Source of the DNA: Membranipora membranacea
Taxonomy: Eukaryota > Bryozoa > Gymnolaemata > Cheilostomatida > Membraniporidae
Direction: 5' to 3'
DNA length: 64,000 nucleotides
NCBI GenBank assembly: GCA_914767715.1
Contig: OU612073.1
Location: forward strand, 11,284,001-11,348,000
A program made the position numbers and the translations under genes. Shown here piece after piece: positions 14,101-24,996 of the stretch (position 1 is its first letter; every line of letters begins with the position of its first letter). The notes below the pieces were generated by a model. It was not told the DNA's origin. It ran no database searches and worked only from the letters and a program-made list of their open reading frames with translations.

Positions 14101-16547
14101 TTTGAACTGGTCAGAGTTTGATATGATTGAGACAAACTATGAATTTTTTATTGCTGCTGTTTAGATGCTTCCTTAGAGCAAAAGTGAACCTCGTTAAGAC
14201 GGACGCTGACGTAGAACAAAGACCCTCAGAGCCTAGCGGATTTCAGATTTGAAACAAGCAAGAGTTGCTTCACCTTATGAGGAAGGTTAGAAGCAAATCT
14301 ATTTTTTGATGCGAGCGAAAAAATGCGTGATACCCTCCCTTGGTATACCTTTGTAAATTTCAAGTCAGCGTTATTAGCCACCAGGTTATCGGAGAATCTC
14401 CATATTCTGGATTTTGAATGAGGTATATAAGGGCTTGAACTGGTCGGAGTTTGATTTGATTGCGACAAACTTTGAATTTTCTATTGCTGCCGTTTGGCAT
14501 GTTTATTTAGAGCAAAAGTGAGCCTCGTTAAGACGGACGCTGACGGAGAACAAACACCCTCAGAGCCAAACGGATTTCAGATTTGAAACGAGCAAGAGTT
14601 GCTTCACCTTATGAGGAAGCTTAGAAGCAAATCTATTTTTTTTGATCCGAGCGAAAAAAAAGCGTGATACCCTCCCTTGGTATATTTTTGTAAATTTCAA
14701 ATCAGCGTTATTAGCCACCAGGTTTTTGGAGAATCTCCATATTCTAGATTTTCAATAAGGTATATAAGGGCTTGAACTGGTCAGAGTTTGATGTAATTGC
14801 GACAAACTTTGAATTTTTCATTGCTGCCGTTTGGCATGTTTTTTTAGAGCAAAAGTGAGCCTCGTTAAGACGGACGCTGACGGAGAACAAAAACCCTCAG
14901 AGCCTAATGGATTTCAGATTTGAAACGAGCAAGAGTTGCTTCACCTTATGGGGTAGGTTAGAAGCAAATCTATTATTTGATCCGCGCGAGAAAAAAGCGT
15001 GATACCCTCCCTTGGTATATATTTGTAAATTCCAAGACAGCGTTAACAACCACCAGGTTATCGGAGAATCTCCATATTCTGAATTTTGAATGAGGTATAT
15101 AAGGGCTTGAACTGGTCAGAGTTTGATGTAATTGCGACAAACTTTGAATTTTTTATTGCTGCCTTTTGGCATGTTTTTTTAGAGCAAAAGTGAGCCTTGT
15201 TAAGACGGACGCTGACGGAGAACAAAAACCCTCAAAGCCAAACGGATTTCAGATTTGAAACGAGCAAGAGTTGCTTCACCTTATGAGGTAGGTAAGAAGC
15301 AAATCTATTTTTTGATCCGAGCGAAAAAAAAACGTGATACACTCCCTTGGTATATTTTTGTATATTTCAAATCAGCGTTATTAGCCACCAGGTTATTGGA
15401 GAATCTCCATATTCTAGATTTTCAATAAGGTATATAAGGGCTTAAACTGGTCAGAGTTCGATGTAATTGCGACAAACTTTGAATTTTTTATTGCTGCCGT
15501 TCGGCATGTTTTTTTAGAGGAAAAGTGAGCCTCGTTGAGACGGATGCTTACGGAGAACAAAGACCCTCAGAGCCAAACGGATTTCAGTTTTGAAACGAGC
15601 AAGAATTGCTTCACCTTATGAGGTAGGTTACAAGCAAATCTATTTTTTGATCCGAGCGGAAAAAAAAGCGTGATACCCTCCCTTGGTGTATTTTTGTAAA
15701 TTTCTAATCAGCGTGTTTAGCCAGCATGTTTTCGGAGATTCTCCATATTTTGGATTTTGAATGAGGTATATAAGGGCTTGAACTGGTCGGAGTTTGATAT
15801 GATTGCGACAAACTTTGAAGTTTTTGTTGCTGCAGTGTGGTATTTTTTTTCGAGCAAAAGTGAGCCTCGTTAAGAGGGACGCTGACGGAGAACAAAGACC
15901 CTCAGAGCCAAACGAATTTCAGATTTGAAACGAGCAAGAGTTGTTGCACCTTATGACGTGGGTTAGAAGCAAATCAATTTTTTGATCCGAGCGAAAACAA
16001 AGGGTGATACCCACCCTTGGTATATTTTTGTAAATTTGAAGTCAGCGTTATTAGCCACCAGGTTATCAGAGAATGTCCATATTCTTGATTTTGAATGAGG
16101 TATATAAGGGCTCGAACTGGTCTGAGTTTGATATGATTGCGACAAACTTTGAGTTTTTTATTGCTGCTGTTTGACATGTTTTTTTAGAGAAAAAGTGAGC
16201 CTCGTTAAGACGGACGCTGACGGAGAACAAAGACCCTCAGAGCCAAACGAATTTCAGATTTGAAACGAGCGAGAGTTGTTGCACCTTATGACGTGGGTTA
16301 GAAGCAAATCAATTTTTTGATCCGAGCGAAAACAAAGGGTGATACCCTCCCTTGGTATATTTTTGTAAATTTGAAGTCAGCGTTATTAGCCACCAGGTTA
16401 TCAGAGAATGTCCATATTCTTGATTTTGAATGAGGTATATAAGGGCTCGAACTGGTCTGAGTTTGATATGATTGCGACAAACTTTGAGTTTTTATTGCTG
16501 CTGTTTGACATGTTTTTTTAGTGCAAAAGTGAGCCTCGTTAAGAGGG
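11190..16547. repeat. Higher-order repeat, two tandem 2,679-bp blocks of 8 monomers
   Basis: Variant-specific landmarks recur at exactly 2,679 bp: 11547 and 14226, 13025 and 15704, 13284 and 15963, 13619 and 16298. The two blocks (~11190-13868 and ~13869-16547) differ only by scattered single bases, far less than neighbouring monomers differ from each other. A third, partial copy of the first ~1.66 kb lies upstream at ~7190-8850, offset by 4,013 bp from the copy at ~11203. A fourth very short start of the block appears near 16880-17100. Confidence 0.9.
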
Positions 16548-17519
16548 ACGCTGACGGAGAACAAAGACCCTCAGAGCCAAACGAATTTCAGATTTGAAAC
16601 GAGCAAGAGTTGTTGCACCTTATGACTGTGGGTTAGAAGCAAATCAATTTTTTGATCCGAGCGACAAAAAAGCGTGATACCCTCCCTTGGTATATCTTTG
16701 TAAATTTCAAGTCAGCGTTATTAGCCACCAGGTTATCGGAGAATCTCCATATTCTGGATTTTGAATGAGGTATATAAGGGCTTGAACCGGTCAGAGTTTG
16801 ATGTAATTGTGACAAACTTTCGAATTTTTTATTGCTGCCGTTTGGCATGTTTTTTTAGAGCAAAAGTGAGCCTCGTTAAGACGGACGCTGACAGAGAACA
16901 AAAACCCTCAGAGCCGAAGGGATTTCAGATTTGAAACGAGCAAGAGTTGCTCCACCTTATGGGGTAGGTTAGAAGCAAATCTATTATTTGATCCGAGTGA
17001 AAAAAAAGCGTGATACCCATCCTTGGTATATTTTTGTAAATTTCAAGTCAGCATTACTAGCCACCATGTTATCGGAGAATCTCCGTATTCTTGATTTTGA
17101 ATGAGGTATATAAGGGCTTGAACTGGTCGGAGTTTGATTTGATTGCGACAAAGTTTGAAAGTTTTATTGCTGCCGTTTGGCATGTTTATTTAGAGCAAAA
17201 GTGAGCCTCGTTAAGACGGACGCTGACGGAGAACAAAAACCCTCAGAGCCAAACAGATTTCAGATTTGAAACGAGCAAGAGTGGCTTCACCTTATGAGGA
17301 AGGTTAGAAGCAAATCTATTTTTTGATACGAGCGAAAAAATAGTGTTAAACCCTCCCTTGGGATATTTTTGTAAATTTCAAGTCAGCGTTATTAGCCACC
17401 AGGTTATCGGAGAATCTCCATATTCTTGATTTTAAATGAGGTCTATTAGAGATTAAACTGGTCGAAGTTTGATATGATTTCGACAAACTTTGAACTTTTT
17501 ATTGCTGCTGTTTAGATGT

Positions 17520-19520
17520 TTTTTAGAGCAAAAGTGAACCTCGTTAAGACGGACGCTGACGGAGAACAGAGACCCTCAGAGCCTAACGGATTTCAGATTT
17601 GAAACAAGCAAGAGCTGCTTCACCTTATGAAGAAGGTTAGAAGCAAATCTATTTTTTGATTTGAGTGAAAAAGAGCGTGATACCCTCCCTTGGTATATTT
17701 TTGTAAATTTCAAGTCAGCGTGATTAGCCACCAGGTTATCGGAGAATATCCATATTCTGGATTTTGAATGAGGTATATAAGGGCTTGAACTGGGCAGAGT
17801 TTGATATGATTGCGACAAAGTTTGAATTTTTTATTGCTGCTGTTTAGATGTTTTTTTAGAGCAAAAGTGAGCATTGTTAAGACGGACGCTGACGGAGAAC
17901 AAAGACCCTCAGAGCCAAACGGATTTCATATTTGAAACGAGCAAGAGTTGCATCACCTTATGAGGTAGGTTAGAAGCAAGCTGTTTGTTCATCCGAGCGA
18001 AAAAAAGCGTGATACCCTCCCTTGGTATATTTTTGTAAATTCCAAGACAGCGTTAACAACCACCAGGTTATCGGAGAATCTTAATATTCTGGATTTTGAA
18101 TGAGGTATATAAGGGCTTGAACTGGTCAGAGTTTGATGTAATTGCGACAAACTTCGAATTTTTTATTGCTGCCATTTGGCATGTTTTTTTAGAGCAAAAG
18201 TGAGCCTCGTTGAGACGGACGCTGACGGAGAACAAAGACCCTCAGAGCATGACGGATTTCAGATTTGAAACAAGCAAGAGTTGCTTCACCTTATGAGGAA
18301 GGTTAGAAGCAAATCTATTTTTTGATCCGAGCGAAAAAAAAGCGTGATACCCACCCTTGGTATATTTTAGTAAATTTCAAGTCAGCATTACTAGCCACCA
18401 TGTTATCGGAGAATCTCCGTATTCTGGATTTTGAATGAGGTATTTAAGGGTTTGAACTCGTCGGAGTTTGATATGATTGCGAGAAACTATGAATTTTTTA
18501 TTGCTGCTGTTTAGATGTTTTTTTAGAGCAAAAGTGAACCTCGTTAAGACGGACGCTGACGTAGAACAAAGACCCTCAGAGCCTAGCGGATTATAGATTT
18601 GAAACAAGCAAGAGTTGCTTCACCTTATGAAGAAGGTTAGAAGCAAATCTATTTTTTGATTTGAGTGAAAAAGAGCGTGATACCCTCCCTTGGTATATTT
18701 TTGTAAATTTCAAGTCAGCATGATTAGCCACCAGGTTATCGGAGAATATCCATATTCTGGATTTTGAAGGAGGTATATAAGGGCTTGAACTGGGCAGAGT
18801 TTGATATGATTGCGACAAAGTTTGAATTTTTTATTGCTGCTGTATAGATGTTTTTTTAGAGCAAAAGTGAGCATTGTTAAGACGGACGCTGACGGAGAAC
18901 AAAGACCCTCAGAGCCAAACGGATTTCATATTTGAAACGAGCAAGAGTTGCATCACCTTATGAGGTAGGTTAGAAGCAAGCTGTTTGTTCATCCGAGCGA
19001 AAAAAAGCGTGATACCCTCCCTTGGTATATTTTTGTAAATTCCAAGACAGCGTTATTAGCCACCAGGTTATCGGAGAATCTTAATATTCTGGATTTTGAA
19101 TGAGGTATATAAGGGCTTGAACTGGTCAGAGTTTGATGTAATTGCGACAAACTTTGAATTTTTTATTGCTGCCATTTGGCATGTTTTTTTAGAGCAAAAG
19201 TGAGCCTCGTTGAGACGGACGCTGACGGAGAACAAAGACCCTCAGAGCATGACGGATTTCAGATTTGAAGCAAGCAAGAGTTGCTTCACCTTATGAGGAA
19301 GGTTAGAAGCAAATCTATTTTTTGATCCGAGCGAAAAAAAAGCGTGATACCCACCCTTGGTATATTTTTGTAAATTTCAAGTCAGCATTACTAGCCACCA
19401 TGTTATCGGAGAATCTCCGTATTCTGGATTTTGAATGAGGTATTTAAGGGTTTGAACTCGTCGGAGTTTGATATGATTGCGAGAAACTATGAATTTTTTA
19501 TTGCTGCTGTTTAGATGTTT
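17520..19520. repeat. Two tandem ~1,000-bp trimers near the right end of the satellite
   Basis: Variants marked by CTGTTTGTTCATCCGAGCG and by TTAATATTCTGG recur 1,000 bp apart, at 18377 and 19377 for one landmark and 18081 and 19081 for another. Related monomers continue at ~20086 and ~20751 with a 669-bp dimer offset (20097 and 20766). This is a second higher-order family, distinct from the 2,679-bp one. Confidence 0.85.
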
Positions 19521-21246
19521 TTTTAGAGCAAAAGTGAACCTCGTTAAGACGGACGCTGACGTAGAACAAAGACCCTCAGAGCCTAGCGGATTATAGATTT
19601 GAAACAAGCAAGAGTTGCTTCACCTTATGAGGAAGGTTAGAAGCAAATCTATTTTTTGAACCGAGCGAAAAAAAAGCGTGATACCCTCCCTTGGTATATT
19701 TTGTAAATTTCAAGTCAGCGTTATTAGCCACCAGGTTATCGGAGAATCATCATATTCTGGATTTTGAATGAGGTATATAAGGGCTTGAACTGGTCGGAGT
19801 TTGATATGATTGCGACAAACTTTGAATTTTTTATTGCTGCTGTTTGGCATGTTTTTTTAGAGCAAAAGTGAGGCTTGTTAAGACGGACGCTGACTGAGAA
19901 CAAAGACCCTCAGAGCCAAACGGATTTCAGATTTGAAACGAGCAAGAGTTGCATCACCTTATGAGGTAGGTTAGAAGCAAGCTGTTTGTTCATCCGAGCG
20001 AAAAAATGCGTGATACCCTCCCTTGGTATACCTTTGTAAATTCCAAGACAGCGTTAACAACCACCAGGTTATCGGAGAATCTTAATATTCTGGATTTTGA
20101 ATGAGGTATATAAGGGCTTGAACTGGTCAGAGTTTGATGTAATTGCGACAAACTTTGAATTTCTTATTGCTGCCGTTTGGCATGTTTTTTTAGAGCAAAA
20201 GTCAGTGTCGTTAAGACGGACGCTGACGGAGAACAAAAACCCTCAGATCGAAACGGATTTCAGATTTGAAACGAGCAAGAGTTGCTTCACTTTACGAGGT
20301 AGGTTAAAAGCAAAACTATTTTTTGATCCGAGCGGAAAAAAAAGCGTGATACCCTCCCTTGGTATATTTTTGTAAATTTCAAGTCAGCGTTATTAGCCAC
20401 CAGGTTATCGGAGAATCTCCATATTCTTGATTTTAAATGAGGTATATAAGGGCTTGAACTGGTTGGAGTTTGATATGATTGCGACAAACTTTGAATTTTT
20501 TATTGCTGCCATTTGGCATGTTTTTTTAGAGCAAAAGTGAGCCTCGTTGAGACGGACGCTGACGGAGAACAAAGACCCTCAGAGCCAAACGCATTACAGA
20601 TTTGAAATGAGCAGGAGTTGCTTCACCTTATGAGGTAGGTTAGAAGCAAGCTGTTTGTTCATCCGAGCGAAAAAAAGCGTGATACCCTCCCTTGGTATAT
20701 TTTTGTAAATTCCAAGACAGCGTTATTAGCCACCAGGTTATCGGAGAATCTTAATATTCTGGATTTTGAATGAGGTATATAAGGGCTTGAACTGGTCAGA
20801 GTTTGATGTAATTGCGACAAACTTTGAATTTCTTATTGCTGCCGTTTGGCATGTTTTTTTAGAGCAAAAGTCAGTGTCGTTAAGACGGACGCTGACGGAG
20901 AAAAAAGACCCTCAGAGCATGACGGATTTCAGATTTGAAACAAGCAAGAGTTGTTTCACCTTATGAGGAAGGTTAGAAGCAAATCTATTTTTTGATCCGA
21001 GCGGAAAAAAAAGCGTGATACCCTCCCTTGGTATATTTTTGTAAATTTCAAGTCAGCGTTGATAGCCACCAGGTTATCGGAGAATCATCACATTCTGGAT
21101 TTTGAATGAGGTATATAAGGGCTGGAACTGGTTAGAGCTTGATGTAATTGGGACAAACTTTGAATTTTTTATTGCTGCCGTTTGGCATGTTTTTTTAGAG
21201 CAAAAGTGAGCCTCGTTAAGACGGACGCTGACGGAGAACAAAGACC

Positions 21247-21762
21247 CCCATAAATTATTATCAAATGATCTCCAGTTTATTTTATATATCATCTACTTAT
21301 GGCAAAGAATTTCTCAACTAATCCTAGAAAAAAAGTCATGTCTTTGGATTTTGTCATTTTTATATATATGGTTGCTCATATCAAAAAACAACTGACAAAA
21401 GTGATATAACTTAAATCAGTATCATCATCATTCGTCTTTACATTTTAATTTTTTTCTGTATTATTTCACGGAGGTCTTAAAATAAAGCTGCAACTTATGA
21501 CACTGAGTTCACACCATACCCATGTATTGACACGAAAGACTTAGGTAGCGATTACTAAATAATTTATAGTTTGAAGTAAGTTAGGTCTCCCAGGAGAACG
21601 TTCTTGGCCCTTTTGTATCTAAAAAGAATGTATTATTTATATAGTTTGCCTCGTTGAAAATTAAGTTTTTAATTATTATAATGTGAACACTGGTTGTATA
21701 AAATCATGTCTAGACCGGAGCAGATTGTATTTCAAAAACAAATTTGTTGACTGCAGACGAAT
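21247..21762. other. Spacer between satellite and fibrinogen-related gene
   Basis: Unique AT-rich sequence starting immediately after the truncated last monomer. It probably holds the promoter and 5' UTR of the downstream gene, but no motif is strong enough to call. Confidence 0.4.
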
Positions 21763-24015
21763 ATGAAATTATTCAGCAAAATCTTCTGCATCTTGTTTAT
21801 CTGTTTTGGAGGTGTCTCTTCACAATTACTCTGTCCAGGTACCATCAAATTCTTGGCATTTTGTGTTCAGATGATCATAAATTAGGGAGCTATGATTCTA
21901 GTAGTTGCTACAAAGAAGTTTTTTTAGGGTTAAAGTAACATCTGAAGTGTGAGTTTCTCAGGGAAAAGAAACTTATTTCAATAAAACCTTTCCATCCATT
22001 TAATTTCCAGGTAGTACAGTTGTACAGATAATGGCTGTGCATACCCTTCCATCTCTAGTTTGATTTCCTTTCTAGTTCTTATTTTCTATTTCTATTTTAT
22101 TTTATTCTATATGTTTTATATTTCACAGATAAGGTTGAGACACAGAATGTTACCAGTAGAGCAGAATGTAATCAGATCTGTCTGAAATATAAGAATACTC
22201 AGAGAGGTGTAGAGTTCAGATGTTCTCACGCTGCTTTCACACCGATCGTTAATGTTACCTCTCACTTCCACTGCTTACTAAACATTGAAACTGGTATAGT
22301 ATACAAAATCTTTGCCTTACATAACTTGACCAAACCGGCAAGAAAATAAGATGCTGTTTTTAATCCATTTTATAGACTGCCATAATCATTGTGAAGAATG
22401 TTTTTCATAAGGAGTTAAAAAAGAAAAAGAAATATATTGAAGAAAAAGATAATAGTCACTAAAAACCTCCAGTAAGAAGTCAAAATTAATGATATAACTT
22501 TTCTGCCATGTTTGTTGAGCGGTAAATTAAGGTGAAGAGGGAGCAGTTTCACACTGGTATTGTCTGTTGCCTGTGTCTTTTAAAATTTGGTCACATAAAG
22601 TCTCAAAAAGAAAGATAAAGTTTTGAGTATATATTAACATATTATGTAAACAAATCAAATCCCTGTGCAGTGCTTAAGACGCCACCATTTTCTGATCATT
22701 ACAAGATTAAAAGAATTCATTTATATAATATGATATTATATGATATGTTATGGTTGTTATGTTTAACCACACAGATTAGACATTATGGGTGATGAACATT
22801 AGAAGACAGGCTAGTAATGATGCCGCATGGCAGCCATATACAATAGAAAGACATACATACAATATGAAGAAGGATTCACTCTGGAGACTGGAGGTTATTT
22901 TGGAGGTATGTGTAGATAAGAGTACATGAGCTAAGGTGATCTCTTCTTAGCCATTGTGTAGCCTCAGAGTGGTTGGGATGGGATGGGTTTGGTTGGGTTC
23001 GGTTGGGTTTGGTTGGGTATCATATATAATATTTTGTATTAAATGTAATCTTTTTCTTGTATTATTTCACAGGTACAGATATCATAGCACAGATAACCTC
23101 CTCCTGCTCCGATTGTAGCCTCAGATTCAAAATGTGGGATAAGGATGGTAATTGTGGCTGGGCGGAGTACGACAAGTTCTCTGTGGCTAATTCCCTCTAT
23201 AAAACATTAAGTTTAGGTAAGACACAGGTGCTTGTGGTAAATAGAAAGGGATAATCATCATGTGACTGATCATGTGACTGAATTCACAATAATCTATTTT
23301 CTGAAATTAATAGACACCAAGGAATTAGGCATTTCTTTTTAACCCACATCACACTCATCAGCATTGAAGCTGCCTAGCTCTAGTTAGATAACTGGCCGAT
23401 GCCTACAAAAGAAGTGAACAAAACTGCTGTCAAATTAGCTCAAGCGTCATCTTAATGAGTGCAGCTTAGCGACGACCATCTGAAAACCATCTCTCGTCTT
23501 GTTACTAGAGATCATTATTATTAATTTACAGGAGTTCTGGTGCGTGGAAATGTCGGTGATGGAATGGAGCACCTGAGGGGCCGCCACTTTTCTGCCTCTC
23601 CACATGATTGGGATGGAACTCCTTATTACAATATCATGGCATACAGAGGTAAGTAGCTGGTCTAAGTAAGCTGTGTTAACAACATTTCAAGTGTCGCCAG
23701 AATCTAGGAATAAAAGAAGATTCGCACAGCTCAGAAATATCAGTACCATAAAACTGCAGTTTATTTCCGCAGCTTGCTGGTCGGCCGGTCCAGCGTATTG
23801 ACATTATGACATCTGATAAGATGGTATATAAATATACCGGTGTGTTTTATTTAATTACAGGTTCTTTGTGGCATACAACTAGTGGCAAATCATACGCACT
23901 GAATGGGAAGACACATAATTATGCCATACAATGGTCAGCGTGGAAAGTAGGGGGGCCAACTAGATATATTTACAGAATGGAAATATATTTTAAATGTAAA
24001 GGAGCATCAGCCTAA
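21763..24015 (+). CDS. Secreted fibrinogen-related protein with PAN/apple-like N-terminus
   Basis: Proposed exons are 21763-21838, 22129-22293, 22834-22905 (tentative), 23073-23216, 23532-23648 and 23861-24015. Every junction is phase 1, and the product is ~242 aa. Exon 1 encodes a signal peptide (MKLFSKIF... ending in a Ser-Ser-Gln cleavage region). Exon 2 has cysteines spaced like a PAN/apple fragment (AECNQICL...FRCSH...FHCLL). The remaining exons resemble a fibrinogen C-terminal domain: YEEGF, then LRFKMWD, AEYDKFSV, YALNG and a final WSAWK...YRMEI strand. The usual N-terminal third of the domain (GWTVIQRR region) is not visible, so an exon may be missing or the domain is short. The paired cysteines that flank the WWY...C segment in typical family members are absent. 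Family members are usually secreted lectin-like or adhesion proteins; binding here is unknown. The start was chosen for the signal peptide and splice phase. Confidence 0.72.
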
Positions 24016-24308
24016 CATCTCAGTGAATGAAAGAAATTATTCTACAAATTTCATTTCACTTGGGACTCTGCTTTGAGTGCGTACATTGTGTTAGCTGGCA
24101 TATCCTACAATGACGTTTAACTTTAAAAGACCCACGGTCATCTTCTAAATTATTAATCTGTTAATCAAGTTCAAAGTGCAGGAGGTTTAGTTAAGGTTTT
24201 AGTCCCAAAAGAGCTTGCTCTGTAGTATTCTAGAACAAAGATAAAGTTTAAGAAGAAGAATTGTTTGTATGCTGTGAAGCTCAGGGAATGTACTCTCGGA
24301 AATTGGCG

Positions 24309-24314
24309 AATAAA
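24309..24314 (+). terminator. Candidate polyadenylation signal AATAAA
   Basis: AATAAA lies 294 bases after the stop codon of the fibrinogen-related gene. It is the first canonical hexamer downstream. Confidence 0.4.
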
Positions 24315-24429
24315 TAATGAGCTCACTTTATTTGACGAGTATCGATGAAATATTTATATTTTTCACATACTATTACACAGTTGAACCCAAATCAACGTAT
24401 CGTTTTGGGGAAACTGGTAATCAAATAAT

Positions 24430-24455
24430 TTAAATATATATATATATATATGTAT
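24430..24455. repeat. Short (TA)n microsatellite
   Basis: A run of TA dinucleotides between the convergent fibrinogen-related and peroxidase genes. Confidence 0.8.
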
Positions 24456-24996
24456 ATGACATAATAAAAATAATAATTAATTGATATAAAATCTGATACC
24501 TTGAGCTCGTCAGATAAGTCATCCGAGAATATAATCATTGACAAAATGGATGCATATCAAGTCTGCTGAAAAAACGTCGGGGATCATATAAATGGACTTA
24601 CTTGAACCTGTTTTGTTTCTTAATTTTCTAACAAGTAAATCTGAATGCTTCCTCTCTGAGAAAGCCTACTATAATAACTCTGATTTGCTAATCTCCTCGG
24701 TAAACAGTTAATTTGTCACAGTGAAAGTTCACTGATTGTCTCATCGCAAGGTTAATTTTCGGATGCGACCAAAGAATGATTTCTGGTTTTGTCTAAAACA
24801 AATAGCTAAGATACTGTATAGTTGTATAAACTTATAAAACATTTACCCAAGACAAGTGAGATATTTGTAGGAGAATAAATACAATAATTCTACAATATAT
24901 ATGCTGATTCAATACTCAAATTTTGTGCTAGAAAATACAATGTCATCCCAAAAATAGCTGTACTTAATCTTAGCCAATATTAACTACTCAACTTAA

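Larger units (their letters stand above)
1093..21246. repeat. Tandem satellite array, ~335-bp monomer, ~60 copies
   Basis: The same ~333-337 bp unit repeats head to tail without interruption. Landmarks recurring once per unit are GTTATTAGCCACCAGGTTAT, GAGGTATATAAGGGCTTGAA, TTTTATTGCTGCCGTTTGGC, GTTAAGACGGACGCTGACGG, AGAGTTGCTTCACCTTATGA and TTTTTTGATCCGAGCG followed by an A tract. The spacing of equivalent points (for example 9194, 9530, 9867, 10204) is 336-337 bp. The first unit (from ~1093) has an internal deletion of roughly 120 bp. The last is cut abruptly at ~21246, after which unrelated sequence begins. Minus-strand open frames of 60-177 codons recur in every monomer because of the repetition; I regard them as non-coding. 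No transposase or reverse transcriptase is present in the array. Confidence 0.97.

Noticed and set aside
1093-21246. CRISPR array or prokaryotic repeat locus
   Set aside because: Units are contiguous ~335-bp monomers without spacers, and the surrounding genes are intron-bearing and animal-like.
1093-21246. CENP-B box in the satellite monomer
   Set aside because: I looked for the TTCG....A..CGGG pattern on both strands of the consensus and did not find it.
21744-21938. 64-codon frame overlapping exon 1 of the fibrinogen-related gene
   Set aside because: A different frame from 21763 gives a clean signal peptide and phase-1 donor; the longer frame does not connect to later exons.
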